From assembly GCA_030762175.1 (NCBI GenBank), contig CM060831.1, positions 79,639,001 through 79,703,000 on the forward strand: a DNA stretch of 64,000 bases, written 5' to 3'. Under the pieces are notes generated by a model that was not told where the DNA came from, ran no database searches, and was given only the letters and a program-made list of their open reading frames with translations. Source of the DNA: Metallyticus violacea (lineage: Eukaryota > Arthropoda > Insecta > Mantodea > Metallyticidae). The position numbers and the translations under genes were made by a program. Positions 12,039 through 23,855 of this stretch are shown here, piece by piece. Position 1 is the stretch's first letter. Every line of letters begins with the position of its first letter.

Positions 12039-12732
12039 ACTGCACTCAAAATGCTACTCAAGCAACTGCAAATTGATTAATAATGAGAAGCGTTTTCTCA
12101 ACAATGAGATTATATGAATTACTATATACTTGGAAAGCACCGTTTAAATATTTAAAAGTGTATTTCTATGGAGTTAATAGAGACCCCAGCATACCATTTT
12201 AATGCTTAGTGACAGTGCAGGTATCATGAATTGTTTTTAGATTACATCAGTCTGCCATGACATTTTATTGTTGTTGTGTAAGAAAATTAGAGAACAGTCA
12301 CAAAGCACTGTCTTGGTTTAAGCTTTAGTGTCGATCAACTGAGCTGAAAATGAAGGTTTCTGCTTTTTTCAACACAATAATCAAATTAGCAGATAACACG
12401 GAAAAACTCAGCTTCTCTCGCAATATTTGTACGTCCTCAAATGCCATCAATGCCGGCTTAGGCATCCCTTTTATTGTGCATCTGTTGCGGTTGGCAATGA
12501 AAGCGAAACTGTTCCCCATCGCAAGTTAATAGGAATGTATGTTGCGAGTGCCCCTTTGATGAAATTATTGATGAGTTCCTTGGACTCCAGATGAAAACTC
12601 TGTATTTTCAGTTACTAAAAGAAAGACTTTCCAGAGAAATTTACTTCATTTAAATGATCGTGCTAAAGCGACCGTAGTGAAGGAACTCTTTGTTGCACCT
12701 TTGTCTTGTTTTCTTCCAGTGAGCGAGGGCGA
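12039..12732. other. Unassigned intron sequence
   Basis: Lies between mariner A copy 2 and a SINE-B. Short coding-like stretches occur on both strands (for example minus 12325-12519), but I could not place them in a family. They may be remnants of the hAT that follows. Confidence 0.3.
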
Positions 12733-13036
12733 TTGATGATTTTTTTTTATTGATTTATTTATGGACGCTCTTTAACATCTCAGGTTATCAGCGTGCCATT
12801 CAACTCAGGGCGTGAAACGGCCGACAAAAGTTGCTCAGAGGCCTCTCTTTCAGTCTTGAGGTTCTTTTTCGTGCAGTAAATGTACGACACGGGAACCACG
12901 GCTTTACTTCCCTTCTGAAGGAAGCCATACTTAGGATTTTTACGCCCGAAAAAATCCATCGGTCCTGGCCGGGTTCGAACCCGCGTTCTGGGATATATGA
13001 GGCAAGTTTGGTAACCACTACACCACCAGGACCGAC
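12733..13036 (-). mobile_element. SINE-B copy 1
   Basis: A 304-bp SINE in minus orientation. The tRNA-like head lies at the right (GGTGGTGTAGTGG box A, GGGTTCGAACCC box B). The tail at the left is TAAATAAATCAATA-like. It is flanked by an imperfect duplication AGCGAGGGCGA/AGCGAGGACGA (12722-12732 and 13037-13047). Confidence 0.9.
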
Positions 13037-13119
13037 AGCGAGGACGAGGAGGTCAAAATCTAAGGAATTTAATGTCAAAGTCCGCGGCATTGGAAGGACG
13101 CTCTTGAGCGTTTCCGTTC

Positions 13120-14640
13120 TCATAAATTAAACCAGTATCATAAACGCTGCAGTAGGCCGCGCATATTTTGTTCTCTACAGGTAATCATAAAATTCCGAAC
13201 ATTGTTTTAAATTTTAGACAATGCGCATAAGAGGTGATTGTTACAAAACGGACAAAAACCTACTTCAGTTGTTATAGAAACTGCAATGCTTCGTGGGCGT
13301 CAAAATATTGCTCTAGGAGGACGTGGGACATTAAGAATTTTCGTGAGTTATTGAGATTTAGGGTTGCCACTAGGGGTTAAGTTTTGAAAGAATATTTGAT
13401 ATCATTTTCAAGGAAACAGATTAATACCCAAATTCAAATCGAAGTAATTGAGACTTGTGGCAATTTAATTGTTGAGAAAAAAATAGGATTAGTGTAAACA
13501 AGAGTACTTATCAATCCTGGTCAACGAAACAACTGATATTGAGGGTACGGAACAGTTTTCTTCGTGTGAGGATTTTAATGTTCATGGAGATTTCTCAAAA
13601 ATTTCTCCGTTAGAAATACAAGGAACTCAAGTTCAGCTAACGAAAATCTACCCTCAGACTGCGATGTAGACAGTGTAAGTGGTGCTTATGCCATCTATTA
13701 GAACTTGCATTGCTATTGTTCCAAGCTTCCCAAAAGTACCAATTTACTTAGAGAATATATAAAACATAGCTTTGGCAGTAGTGACAGTGTAAATACATCA
13801 CAGACCCTACATGTGTGAAACACATTGTACAGAGTGTCACAAAACGTTGACTACGTTAATAGAGCTCCAAGAAACGTTTGATAAAGACTCGTCCAACAAA
13901 GCTTGTCATTTATAAGTATTTTACATGGAAAAGTTTAATCATTTTGTTGGTACCTATGTTAAAACGTTTTCTCGTTCAATTGTCAGTATTTCCGCAGTCC
14001 GCAGGATTTGTTAGTGACGTATGTACAGCTTGTAGACATCGTCATGCAAACTTTACAGATATATAGAGACAATGCACATGAAACGTTTGGCTCATTTTTG
14101 AGTATGCTCAAGTATTTTGCAACGCTTATGAAGTTTCAATACGGAAAGCAGAGAAATAGAAAAAACTACATGAAAGTGATCCAGTGAAATATTACTGCCA
14201 GTATCAGTGTACGTCCCTATGTTGGATTTCATGTTACGTGTACTGAGAAATATTTAAATTACACGGAAACACAATTCAGTGCTGAGTTCATCGGAGAAGA
14301 TTTCAGATGCGATGTTTTATAATAGTGATTTACTAAGTTCAATTTATGTAATCAAGATTATGTAGGGACTCTGGAAAACAAAATGGGAATGTGCTATACT
14401 TACAAGCCTCTCTTCAATTGCCTTTGAGAGTTTCAATGCGTGCCATCAGATTTCTTCCCAAATATTCACATACTTTCGTTCACTCTACCCGTGACAATCA
14501 AAAGTTCAGAAAGGAGTTTTCTGACTCTGGAGATTGAAAACTTATGTGAAGAAACACTGAATGAACTGGCATTAGCACGCAGGGAAGTGAAAACTACACC
14601 AGGAGAAGCTCTGAACAGATTCTCTCTGCGGTAATGGAAA
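13120..14640 (+). mobile_element. Decayed hAT transposase (ZMYM1/DUF4371-like)
   Basis: The frames fit the N- to C-terminal order of hAT proteins annotated as zinc finger MYM-type 1. They run INPGQRNN-like text, then VNETTDIEGTEQFSSCEDF, then VPMLDFMLRVL, and finally the C-terminal dimerisation block PNIHILSFTLPVTIKSSERS with FLTLEIENLCEETLNELALA (open 14440-14634). Numerous stops and frameshifts make it a pseudogene. It begins directly after the SINE-B. Confidence 0.75.
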
Positions 14641-14748
14641 AACGGATAGTTTTTAACAACCTTTGATGAGCGAAACTTGGTTTTAAATCTCATTATATAA
14701 ATATAATAATATACATATAAATAATGTAATATATTATACATTAAATTG

Positions 14749-14750
<2 letters not shown>

Positions 14751-14806
<56 letters not shown>
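14751..14806. repeat. (TAA)n microsatellite
   Basis: About 18 uninterrupted AAT/TAA units immediately before the left end of the DUF4817-derived element. Confidence 0.97.
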
Positions 14807-14808
<2 letters not shown>

Positions 14809-14809
14809 A

Positions 14810-15387
14810 CTGAGGGTGCCAAAAAGTGTATAAACACACCAAGCAAAGAAAAAAACTGTGTTAACAAAACAAAACTGAATTCATACAAACAGAAAATGAT
14901 GAGCACTAATCATCTTAGACTTTTACAGTTACAACAGTTGCTCAAAATGCCCACCATCGGCATCGATACACTTCTGAGTACGTTGAACTACTGATTGAGC
15001 AACGTTTGCGAAAGTGTCCTCAGCACATGCCGTTTCAATTTCTTCCCAAAGTGCTGCCAGTTAGCTGGTTTTCTATGGTATACAACATCCTTAAGAGTTT
15101 CCCATAGGTAGAAGTCCAACATCGGTTCTGTTCTATACACATGTCTCCATTGCCTTTGAACTTCAACAACATTCTCGGTTTTCTATACCACTTCAAAATT
15201 GCTTTCCGCTGTTCAAATGATAAACTTGGCTCAATTTTGTTGTAGCAACGCTATCATAACGTAATATGTGTCACGTCTGTTTACAGAACATGATACTACA
15301 CATTACTGTTGTTTTTCGGTCCTACTTTGAAATATATTAAATAGATATCTACTGTGAAAGTCTGTATACATTTTTTAGCACCCTCAG
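14810..15387 (-). mobile_element. DUF4817 transposon, internally deleted (MITE-like) copy
   Basis: A 578-bp element with inverted ends CTGAGGGTGCCAAAAAGTGT and CTGAGGGTGCTAAAAAATGT, flanked by TA (14808-14809, 15388-15389). The body joins sequence from both ends of a transposase gene: minus-strand C-terminal text on the left half and the N-terminal KIEPSLSFEQRKAILKWY-like text on the right. The middle is missing. The same ends occur at 40268-40955. Confidence 0.85.
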
Positions 15388-15639
15388 TATATTCATACTC
15401 TTCTGTAGATCTTAGCAACAATTCCATTGTCAACTGCAACAGCTGAGAGGTTATTCTTCACCCTGAAGAAGATTTAAAATATGTACAATAGAACAAGTAA
15501 GTAACACACATTTGCACTTAGTGCTTACTGTCATAGAAAATAAAATGTTATAATACTATTTCTTCAGTTTCTCTTGTATTGATGTATCTCTTTAAACATA
15601 TTTTTGCTCTTTGAACACTTTTCATTATTTTTTTGAGGA

Positions 15640-16315
15640 AAACCACATTTTTTACGAGGTATAATTTATTGTTAAATATAGAAGGATTAGAAACAAAACT
15701 TTCTCTTTCTCGTATGTAGAACAGTCCATATGTACCCATATGCTGCAAATGCCACACTTGATCTTGAGTTTACCAGGTCTTGATTTTCTAAATATTTCCC
15801 CATGAAAGGTGCATACAACATCCTTATCCTTTGATGTAGAATCTTTAGCAGGAACAGACAAATTTGTATCTCCTGAAGATATACAAGTATCAACATCAGA
15901 CAAGAATTGTCAGTTTTTCATTTTCTGTTTGTTTTTTCTTAAGATGAAGTGTAGTTGAGATATCATGAGTACTTACATAGCTTTTGTATCCATTGATTCC
16001 TCTTCGTCATTTTGGTTGTTGTCATCTGACTCATCAATTGGGGTTTCATGTTCCTCTCCATTTTTGGAGCCAATCAAATCTCCCTCTATGAATACATTTT
16101 TATTAACATGGTGAATGCCTGTCCCTCTGAATCCATTCACAGCTACTTTACCCAAACCTGTATATGCTGTAAGGTGGGAGAGAACCCTGTTGATGCAGTT
16201 GTATGCAGATCTCCTCACTGTAGTAGGCCTTTAGGGCAGACATAAGTGTCCTGTCTAAAGGTTGTAACTTTGTGTCTTGAGTGAGGTGGCAGGCTCATAA
16301 TTATCACATGATTTT
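15640..16315 (-). pseudogene. Pogo/Tigger-like DDE_1 transposase, C-terminal part
   Basis: Read on the minus strand, the fragment starts around HKLQPLDRTLMSALKAYYSE, whose Asp fits the third catalytic position. It continues AVNGFRGTGIHHVNKNVF, the typical pogo C-terminal block, then an acidic linker, and ends with a Cys/His cluster CGICSIWVHMDCSTYEK resembling a PHD-type finger. The finger is separated from the AVNGF part by a frame change or an intron-like gap at 15905-15972. N-terminal HTH domains are absent. Confidence 0.78.
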
Positions 16316-17220
16316 TCCTTTGCCATTTTTATTATTTCTAAATACCTTGTATGAGATAAATGTACATAAAGGATTAATAAGTATAGGCGAATAGCAGAAG
16401 GTCTTGTTTATTCAAGAAAATGCCCGAACCAGCATGTAAAGAGTTCACTTTGCAGTGTCAAGCTCCAACAGTGCCAAGAGGAGCACCCTTCATTAGCTGA
16501 TCATTCCAATTTTTTCATAGATTGATATAGGAGAGACAAAAGACAATCAAAATTATCACCATCACAAGATTATCTCTGTTAGCAAAAGTAAGGGTCCCAA
16601 TCTGATACTTCTCTTTAAGGTAAGGTGATCAGATATCCCTTTTTGTGGTAATGATTTACTATAAAATATATTTATTATTATTATATATAATAATATTTAT
16701 TATAAAATACCATTAATAATAGTTCTAATAAGTCATATCTTTTTCATGAAAAAATTAAAAATTACTGACAAAGCAAAGCACTGTTTTTATTATTGGTATA
16801 CACCTGCAACAATATGCAGACTTTGCTTGGGGAAGTGCAGTGTAGTCAACAATTGGTGTTACCAACAATTGAACTGTGCTGCTTTGTGCTCTTTTTGCTA
16901 AGATGATGCCAACTAACTAATTAAAATCACCTATTTTATGTAAATATCCCTAACAATATTGAAAATGCAAATAAATATGCTTCAGTTAAAAGAAATTCAT
17001 TATGTTGTAGCTCCGGTAGAGGATAGTATTGTGTTCTGAATTTGTCAAATACAAATACAGTATACTTTTGTAAACTGTGGGTTCTAAAACACTTGAAAAT
17101 AATATGTCACCACAAAAAAGAATTTTTTTGGTAATGATGATCTACAGAAGGAATATACATACATTTAAAATATAATTTCTGACTTAGATGTACACCCACA
17201 TACAATTTAGTCAATTACTT
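16316..17220. other. Unassigned intron sequence
   Basis: Very AT-rich stretch of TDO intron, with ATTAT-rich low-complexity sequence around 16660-16720. No family was recognised. Confidence 0.35.
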
Positions 17221-18660
17221 GTTAAATCAATTCAACAGGTTACGGAAATACAAAAGCCAAAGCATAAAAAACTCAACAGAATTAATAGAGAAAATGAAAC
17301 TTATGAAACTAGAAAACAGGGACTTACTAGTGTCTTATGACGTGGTTTCTATGTTCCCTAACATCCTCAAAGAGAAACTAATAAATGTTTAAAAAAAATG
17401 GCTAACCTCAATCAAATTACCTGGAGAAATCATAGAACAGTATCTGAACCTCACCAAAATTTGCATCAATCAAACCTACTTCACATTCAGAGGCAAGATA
17501 TATACACAAAAGAAGGGTTTAGCAATAGGTAATTCGCTCTCACCATTCTTAGCAGACATATGCATGAGTTTCCTGGAAACAAAATTAGTAGAGGCTTTGC
17601 CACATATATACAAATGTTGGTATCGTTATGTTGATGATGTCTTTGCAATATTAAATGAAAAAGGGAAAGATAATGCAATAAAACTACTAAACCTACAAAA
17701 CAGCAACATAAAATTCACTATGGAAATGGAGAAAAACAAGGTTCTTCCTTTCCTGGATATAAAAATTATAAAAAATGATAACATACTGGAATTTGGCATA
17801 TTCAGGAAAGATACCCACATGGATAATTATATAAAAAGCAACAGCCACAACCCAAAACAACATAAACTAGCTATAATCATTAGCCTCACATTCAGATTAA
17901 CAAGCCTGTCAGTAAATGAGACAGAATACAAGTTGGAGTACCAAAAAATCATGGATATAGCACAGAAAAATGGCTACACAACAGATCTGCTCAAGAAAAA
18001 CATAGAAAAATTTAAAATACAAAAACAAATAAAAGAAATCACCACACTGAAAGGTTACAAAAGAGAGCAAATATATAAAAAATTTATATTCCATCCATGG
18101 GCACACCAAAAATTTCAAAAGATTTTTAAAGAGCCAACATTATTTTGGCTCCAGTGAATAATTGCAGTTTGAAAAACCTCCTAAAAACCAACACAAAGGA
18201 CAAAATTCCATCAGGAAAACAATCAGGCATTTATGAAATCAGCTGCAAAGATTGCAATAATAAATATATAGGTAAAACAAAGAGGAACAAGACCACACGG
18301 TTTAAGGAACATATGAGAAGTGTAAAATATAAACATATGGAAAAATCAGTAGCATACCATTTCTGGCAAAAAACCATGAGTTCTAAAATGAACCAAAACT
18401 TTTAAAAGTTCTTCAAAAACCCATAGAATATCGGTGTGAGAAAATATATTCTTGAACAAAAAGAAAGCAGATTTAGTTAATGTTGCTCTTCCAAACAACA
18501 GCAACCTCATCAAAAAGTTTATAAAATCCAAAGAGCGACATCTTAATACCACACTGGAAAGCCAACAGTGTAACCATGCTATCAATGAAGGAAATTTGCT
18601 TTGAAACATGTCCAAGAAGGTGGAATAAAACTAGTGAAATTTGAGTGACTTCCTCATAAA
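17221..18660 (+). mobile_element. Penelope-like retroelement (RT plus GIY-YIG), 5' truncated
   Basis: The reverse transcriptase motifs appear in order: LVSYDVVSMFPNI (motif A, 17320s), KKGLAIGNSLSPFLADI (motif B, about 17510-17560), YRYVDDVFAI with the catalytic YVDD at 17627-17638, and VLPFLDIKI. The open frame 17564-18157 covers the RT palm/thumb. A second frame (18145-18405) holds the endonuclease: GIY at 18226-18234, a CKDC pair and YIG at 18265-18273, then RFKEHMRSVKYKH. RT joined to a C-terminal GIY-YIG nuclease defines Penelope-like elements. One stop at about 17388 and the frame change at 18150 disable it. The 3' end shares sequence with the inverted pair at 21261-21910. Confidence 0.92.
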
Positions 18661-19109
18661 TAATTTGTTATATGATACCATATTTCACTGTGAAAATCCC
18701 AAACTATTCAAATTTATATAATATTAATACTCAATTTCTGTAATACATTAGCAGTGGCATTAAAAGAGTGTAGTAATAACTGATAATCTATTAAGAATTA
18801 CAAACAACAGAAAATCTAGACTTTTCAATAAACTTTTAGGTTTGGCAATGATGAGCATTCCTGGTGAGATCATATAACTCTTACCGATTCTATATTTAAT
18901 AGAATATTAATTTGGTTAATATTGTACCTTTACAAAAGATGTGTACAATTCTTTTATTTTTTTTTATTTCATGCAATAGTACATAATAGTACTATCAATA
19001 GTACAATCGATGTTGGATACTATTTAATACTGAATTAAATGCATGAATATCAAAAGTAAAAAACACAATGTAATTAGGAGCAAACAATAATATTCAAGAT
19101 AAGTACATA
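18661..19109. other. Unassigned intron sequence
   Basis: AT-rich. Near 18955-19020 it carries repeated AGTAC/GTACTAT words that may be the tail microsatellite of the adjoining minus-strand LINE. Confidence 0.3.
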
Positions 19110-19960
19110 GATGTCATTGTCACACTACTAGGACATAGTGCAGTTATTAGTTATTTATCATTATTTAAGAATATCTTGAATGGAGTAGAACCAGTGATTA
19201 ATTAGATGTGTCTTTATGGAGAGTTTGAAAAGTTTATTGTATTTTCTTTAAGTACTTTAGAAGGTTAATGTATATGTTTATGCCAGAGTGCAATATGCTC
19301 CTGTGGTATATGGAGGTATTATGCTTATATACTTGCAGGTTTGAGCTTTGTCTTGTATTGATTGACTGCTTCATTCTTGATGAAGGGTGAACCTGTATTA
19401 TCAATGGTTTTATGGATAAATGTTATTATTTCAAATATGTAGATATAAAGAAGGGGAAGAATGCCTAATTTTTTAAAAAGTGGTTTACATTTGTTCTTGG
19501 ACTTGCTCCTAACATGGCTGGAATTATTTTCTTTTGCATATGAAGTATACCTTACTTACTCTTGATTCCCCCCCAGAATATTATACCATGCTGAACAAGG
19601 AGTGGACACATGCAAAGTAAGCCATGAAGGAAGTCTCCAGTCTCCACCCCTGTATATCCTGCTAGTATCCTTATCTTATAGCATGCTGTACTGAGTTTTT
19701 TATTTATGTGATTTATGTGAGTATCCCATTTTAAATTGTTTTGAACCCATAGGCCAAGAAATGTGATGGATTTTACTTCCTAATTGTCTGGTTTAAGAGT
19801 TTAATTTGTAGAGCTATATATTTTTTATTTTCTTTTGTATGAATGTCCATGCTACTGAGATTGTTTTCTTTGAAATTGTTAATAATTTGGTCTGTTACCT
19901 GTTGAATTGATTTTAAGAAGTTTTCTTTTTTTACTGCCCTTACCAGGACATTTAAAAGAA
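19110..19960 (-). mobile_element. LINE 3' fragment (CR1/Jockey-type C-terminal region)
   Basis: Broken minus-strand frames give FLGLWVQNNLKWDTHINHIN, then KLSTACYKIRILAGYTG, MQKKIIPAMLGASPRTN, NTRQSSNLQVYKHNTSIY and YINLLKYLKKIQ. These are the thumb and post-RT region typical of CR1/L2/Jockey-like non-LTR elements, including the conserved H-x-Y-N-T-R area. The element is 5' truncated, as usual for dead LINE copies. Confidence 0.72.
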
Positions 19961-20046
19961 TAATTCATCATGATAAAACAGCAAGATAGCTTTTGGAGCC
20001 AAAATGATTGTTTTTGCCAAAATTGTGATAGCTGAAGAGTTAATCA

Positions 20047-20559
<513 letters not shown>

Positions 20560-21260
20560 TTGATGTGATTTTTGGTGATCCCTTGTTTTACTTCCTGGTC
20601 TAAATAATGAATTCCCTTTGATGACTGAAACTGTTAGATGTTTATAAAAACAAATTACACTCTTAAAACTTTCCACAGACTGAAAGAATAAGAATAAGCT
20701 TATGAGTCATATAATGAATGAAATCTGGAAATTTTTCTCTGATTTTGTCTTGTAACTCGTTTATTTCACTTGACATGATTGCTGCCCCATCTTACATTTG
20801 AGCTACTATTTTGCTACCAAAATCATACTAAACAATGCAGATTAGCTAATTTTGATACAGTTTGATTTGCATACACATCTAAAAATTCTAAAAAAATTTT
20901 GTATTTTTCCATCACTGGTTACATATCTACTTACAACTGAGAACTGTGATTCACTTCATATGTAGTTGCCTCATCTATCATCTTTGCAACAAATATTAGA
21001 TAAACCTGTCTTTTAGTTGAACAGTTGATGTATGATTGTATTTCTTCAAAATATCAACTAATTCATAATTAACTCTGTCGATGAATTTTATCATTTTATT
21101 TATGAGCAGAAGAGCCAGCACCCTTTCCTAAATAATGTAATATCAATGAAGCAATCAAATGTCTCCTTGGCTTTCTCCACTTTCTCATTATCTTGTAAAA
21201 TAGGTATTCAAAGTAGTTTTGAACAGCAGCAATTTTTACAGTGAAATATATTATAATATA
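20560..21260 (-). pseudogene. Decayed hAT transposase fragment (DUF4371-like)
   Basis: Minus-strand frames read AHKLILILS-like text preceded by QMYDGAAIMSS-like text (from the AAAATAGTAGCTC region near 20790). Before these come VYLIFVAKMIDEATTYEVNH and EKYKIFLEFLDVYANQTVSK, matching the order 'DE(T)...Y...FLGF...QCYDGA..MSG...H.LNL' of DUF4371/ZMYM1-type hAT proteins. There are many stops. It is a fragment with no visible ends. Confidence 0.6.
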
Positions 21261-21469
21261 ACAAATTATTATTGAGGAAATCACTCAAATTTCACTAGTT
21301 TTGTTCCACTTACTTGGACATGTTTCAAAGGCTGTTGCCTTCATCTTCAGCATGGTTCCATTGTCTGCTTCCCAGCTTAGTATTAAGATGTGACTCTGTG
21401 GATTTTACAAACTTGGTGATGAGGTTAATATTATTTGGGAGATCAAAATTAACCAAATTTTCCTTTTTT

Positions 21470-21670
21470 TGTTCATGAATATAATTTTCCACACTCTTAA
21501 AAACCCATAGAATTAACTTGTTTTTGTTTATGAATATATTTTTGCACACTGTTAAAAACCCATAGAATTCATTTGTTTTTGCTTATGAATTTATTTTCCC
21601 ACACTTAAAAACCCATAGAATTCACTTGTTTTTGTTTGTGAATATATTTTCCCACACTGTAAAAACCCTT
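21470..21670 (-). repeat. Tandem repeat of about 54 bp within PLE terminal repeat
   Basis: The block ACCCATAG recurs at 21503, 21558 and 21611, with a variant (ACCCTTAG) at 21665. Each is followed by GAATT and a TTTGTTTATGAATATATTTT-like segment and then CACACT. The single-copy version is present in the PLE at 18413. Confidence 0.88.
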
Positions 21671-21823
21671 AGAATTAACAGTATGGAAAAATATATTCAT
21701 AAACAAAATAAGGAAAATTTGGTTAATTTTTATCTCCCAAATAATAGTAACTTCATCACCAAGTTTGTAAAATCCACAGAGCCACATCTTAATACCACGC
21801 TGATAACAAACATTGGAATCATG

Positions 21824-21858
21824 CTGAAGATGAAGGCAACAGCCTTTGAAACATGTCC
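21824..21858 (+). ncRNA. Hammerhead-like ribozyme core of PLE (degenerate)
   Basis: The segment CTGAAGATGAA, a GGC-AACA-GCC hairpin, then TTTGAAACATGTCC resembles the CUGANGA / stem II / GAAA core known in Penelope-like terminal repeats. The first box has two extra bases compared with the canonical core, so cleavage is doubtful. The inverse copy is at 21316-21350 and a weaker one at 18583-18613. Confidence 0.4.
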
Positions 21859-21910
21859 AAGTAAGTGGAACAAAATTAGTGAAATTTAAGTGATTTCCTC
21901 AATTTGTTGT

Positions 21911-23628
21911 ATTAGGTATTCAAAGGCTTATGATCGCCAAGTTAAAATCTATCAAACATTCCTAATTATAAGTTGATACATTAGTGAACAGTGCTTTCAT
22001 GTATTTTCAATGCATTTTGGAGATTGTTCATATCACTAAAACCAGTTTTATTCCATACATTGTGTTTTATTATTAATTAGTATGCAAAACCAACAAAACA
22101 GTTTCCATATGCCTATAGTTACTGTAAGACCACTCTGTTTTAGATTATTGTTCATAATTAAACATTATTAGGCATGATTTTATTTGTATTTCAAGCTCTT
22201 TTTATTTTATACTTGTGTCATCCTATTATTTCAATATATTTTTCTTTTCACATAAGTCCTGAGAATCAAATGCATATTTTAAAATATTTTCAATTTTATG
22301 ATTATATTTAGAAAATTGAGATAAAGTTGTAATTAATTATTAAATATATGTGTTAAAACCATTATGCTAAGTTTCTCACCCTGTACCTGTCGCTTAACAA
22401 AGGAATAGACCAAGCAAGCCACTATGCCATGCTTCCAAACACACAATTGTTAAACTAAGGATGTATTAGTTTTCAAGAAATGCATTAGCCTCTAACACCT
22501 GGTATAGTTTTTAAATAACATGAATTTTATTCGGAGCATAAATAAGTTATTTCCATATCTACAATATATTTTGTTCACATAAACCACTTTACAACACTTT
22601 CACTATTAACTCATTTAAATTATATGATGAGCTATGATTACATAGTATTTTCAGCCCTTTAAATCGCATGAAGAGTTGAGCTCACATTGCTGCATTGCTC
22701 CATAGAAACACAAGTAATATTCCAATTTCAATATATTCAGGAATCAACAATGAAAACAAGTATAAAATCTCCAATAGATAAAATATTTCAAAATGCTTAA
22801 AAAACTCCTCCACGACCTCACTCTTAATGAACAAGGAAACAGACTGAGTTAAAAACATTTAAAATATTAATATAATGATAAAACACTCTCTAAATTTTAA
22901 ATTCAGGACATGTTTTTTGAGACTTTTGCTCACATCATCTACTAACTGTTAAACAACAGGCAGATCACACTACATTGGAAAGATAAGCAACTATGAGGAC
23001 TCTGGTGGTCTGTTAATGAACTTATACTGCTTCTGGTATATCAAAATTCATGAGTTTATGTTCATATATAATATTGCTGCTTGATAAGAGATATTCCTTC
23101 TACTAATATTGAAAATAGTAGAAACACATGGTGTTCTCAATCCCTGTGTTCCATGAGTTTCTGTTAAGTCATGAGTGAGGAAGATAGGTCTCTTTTTGAT
23201 TATGTTTAACTTGGTGGAAAGCTATAAATAAGGTCAGTCAACAACCTATTATATGTGAAATGGATGGACAATAAAGAGATTAATATCTTTCCTCCAAACA
23301 CAAAACAGCTGATCTAAGGCATATTGAGAAGAAAGAAAGGACATTTATATTGAGAAGAAATAAGCAAGCCTTCATGTCAGAAAAGAATGGGTGGAACAGA
23401 TATCTTTGTTTCTTATCATGCATCAGACTGGCTACAGATGCACAAAAACATTTGTCTTTTAGATATCTACACATTCGGAAAAAAAATAAAAACCTATTTT
23501 GGTTTCAGGGTAAATGTTGTGCAATGTCAACATTGCTTGAGTCTGCAGAAATGCCTGAATGCTCTGGTCAAGGTCAATCTTCTATAATGCATTTGCATCT
23601 GCAAGGCAAAAGTTGGGCCCATTTTCCT
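21911..23628. other. Unassigned intron sequence
   Basis: Long AT-rich stretch of TDO intron, with no motif-bearing open frame on either strand. The longest frames (around 23280-23660) look non-coding. Confidence 0.35.
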
Positions 23629-23844
23629 TTTTTTTTTTCCTTTTTTTTTTTTTATTGATTGATTTATTTATGGACACTCTTTAACATCTCAGGTCATCAG
23701 CATCCCATTCAACTCAGGGCGTGAAACGGCTAGCTAATTTTGCTCAGAGGCTTCTCTTTCAGGCTTGAGGTTCTTTATCATGCCGTAAATGCAATCTTGG
23801 GTTTAGGAGGCAAGTATGGTAACCACTACACCACCAGGACCGAC
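23629..23844 (-). mobile_element. SINE-B copy 2, internally deleted
   Basis: Has the SINE-B tail (T-rich, TTGATTGATTTATTTATGGA) at the left and the tRNA-like head at the right. About 80 bp are missing between the ATGCCGTAAATG block and the head. It is flanked by a perfect 11-bp duplication CCCATTTTCCT (23618-23628 and 23845-23855). Confidence 0.92.
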
Positions 23845-23855
23845 CCCATTTTCCT

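Larger units (their letters stand above)
21261..21910. repeat. Head-to-head inverted pair of Penelope-like terminal repeats
   Basis: The left part (minus) and right part (plus) are inverted copies of the sequence found at the 3' end of the PLE at 18410-18660. They share CTTTGAAACATGTCCAAG, CACATCTTAATACCACGCTG and AGTGAAATTTAAGTGATTTC. They meet around 21640-21680. The left arm contains three to four tandem units of about 54 bp (21470-21670) built on TTAAAAACCCATAGAATT. Each arm has a hammerhead-like core near its outer end (21316-21350 minus, 21824-21858 plus). Confidence 0.82.

Noticed and set aside
14466..14906. 146-codon minus-strand frame with a poly-Leu stretch
   Set aside because: The Leu run is the translated (TAA)n repeat and the remainder is antisense to the hAT C terminus.
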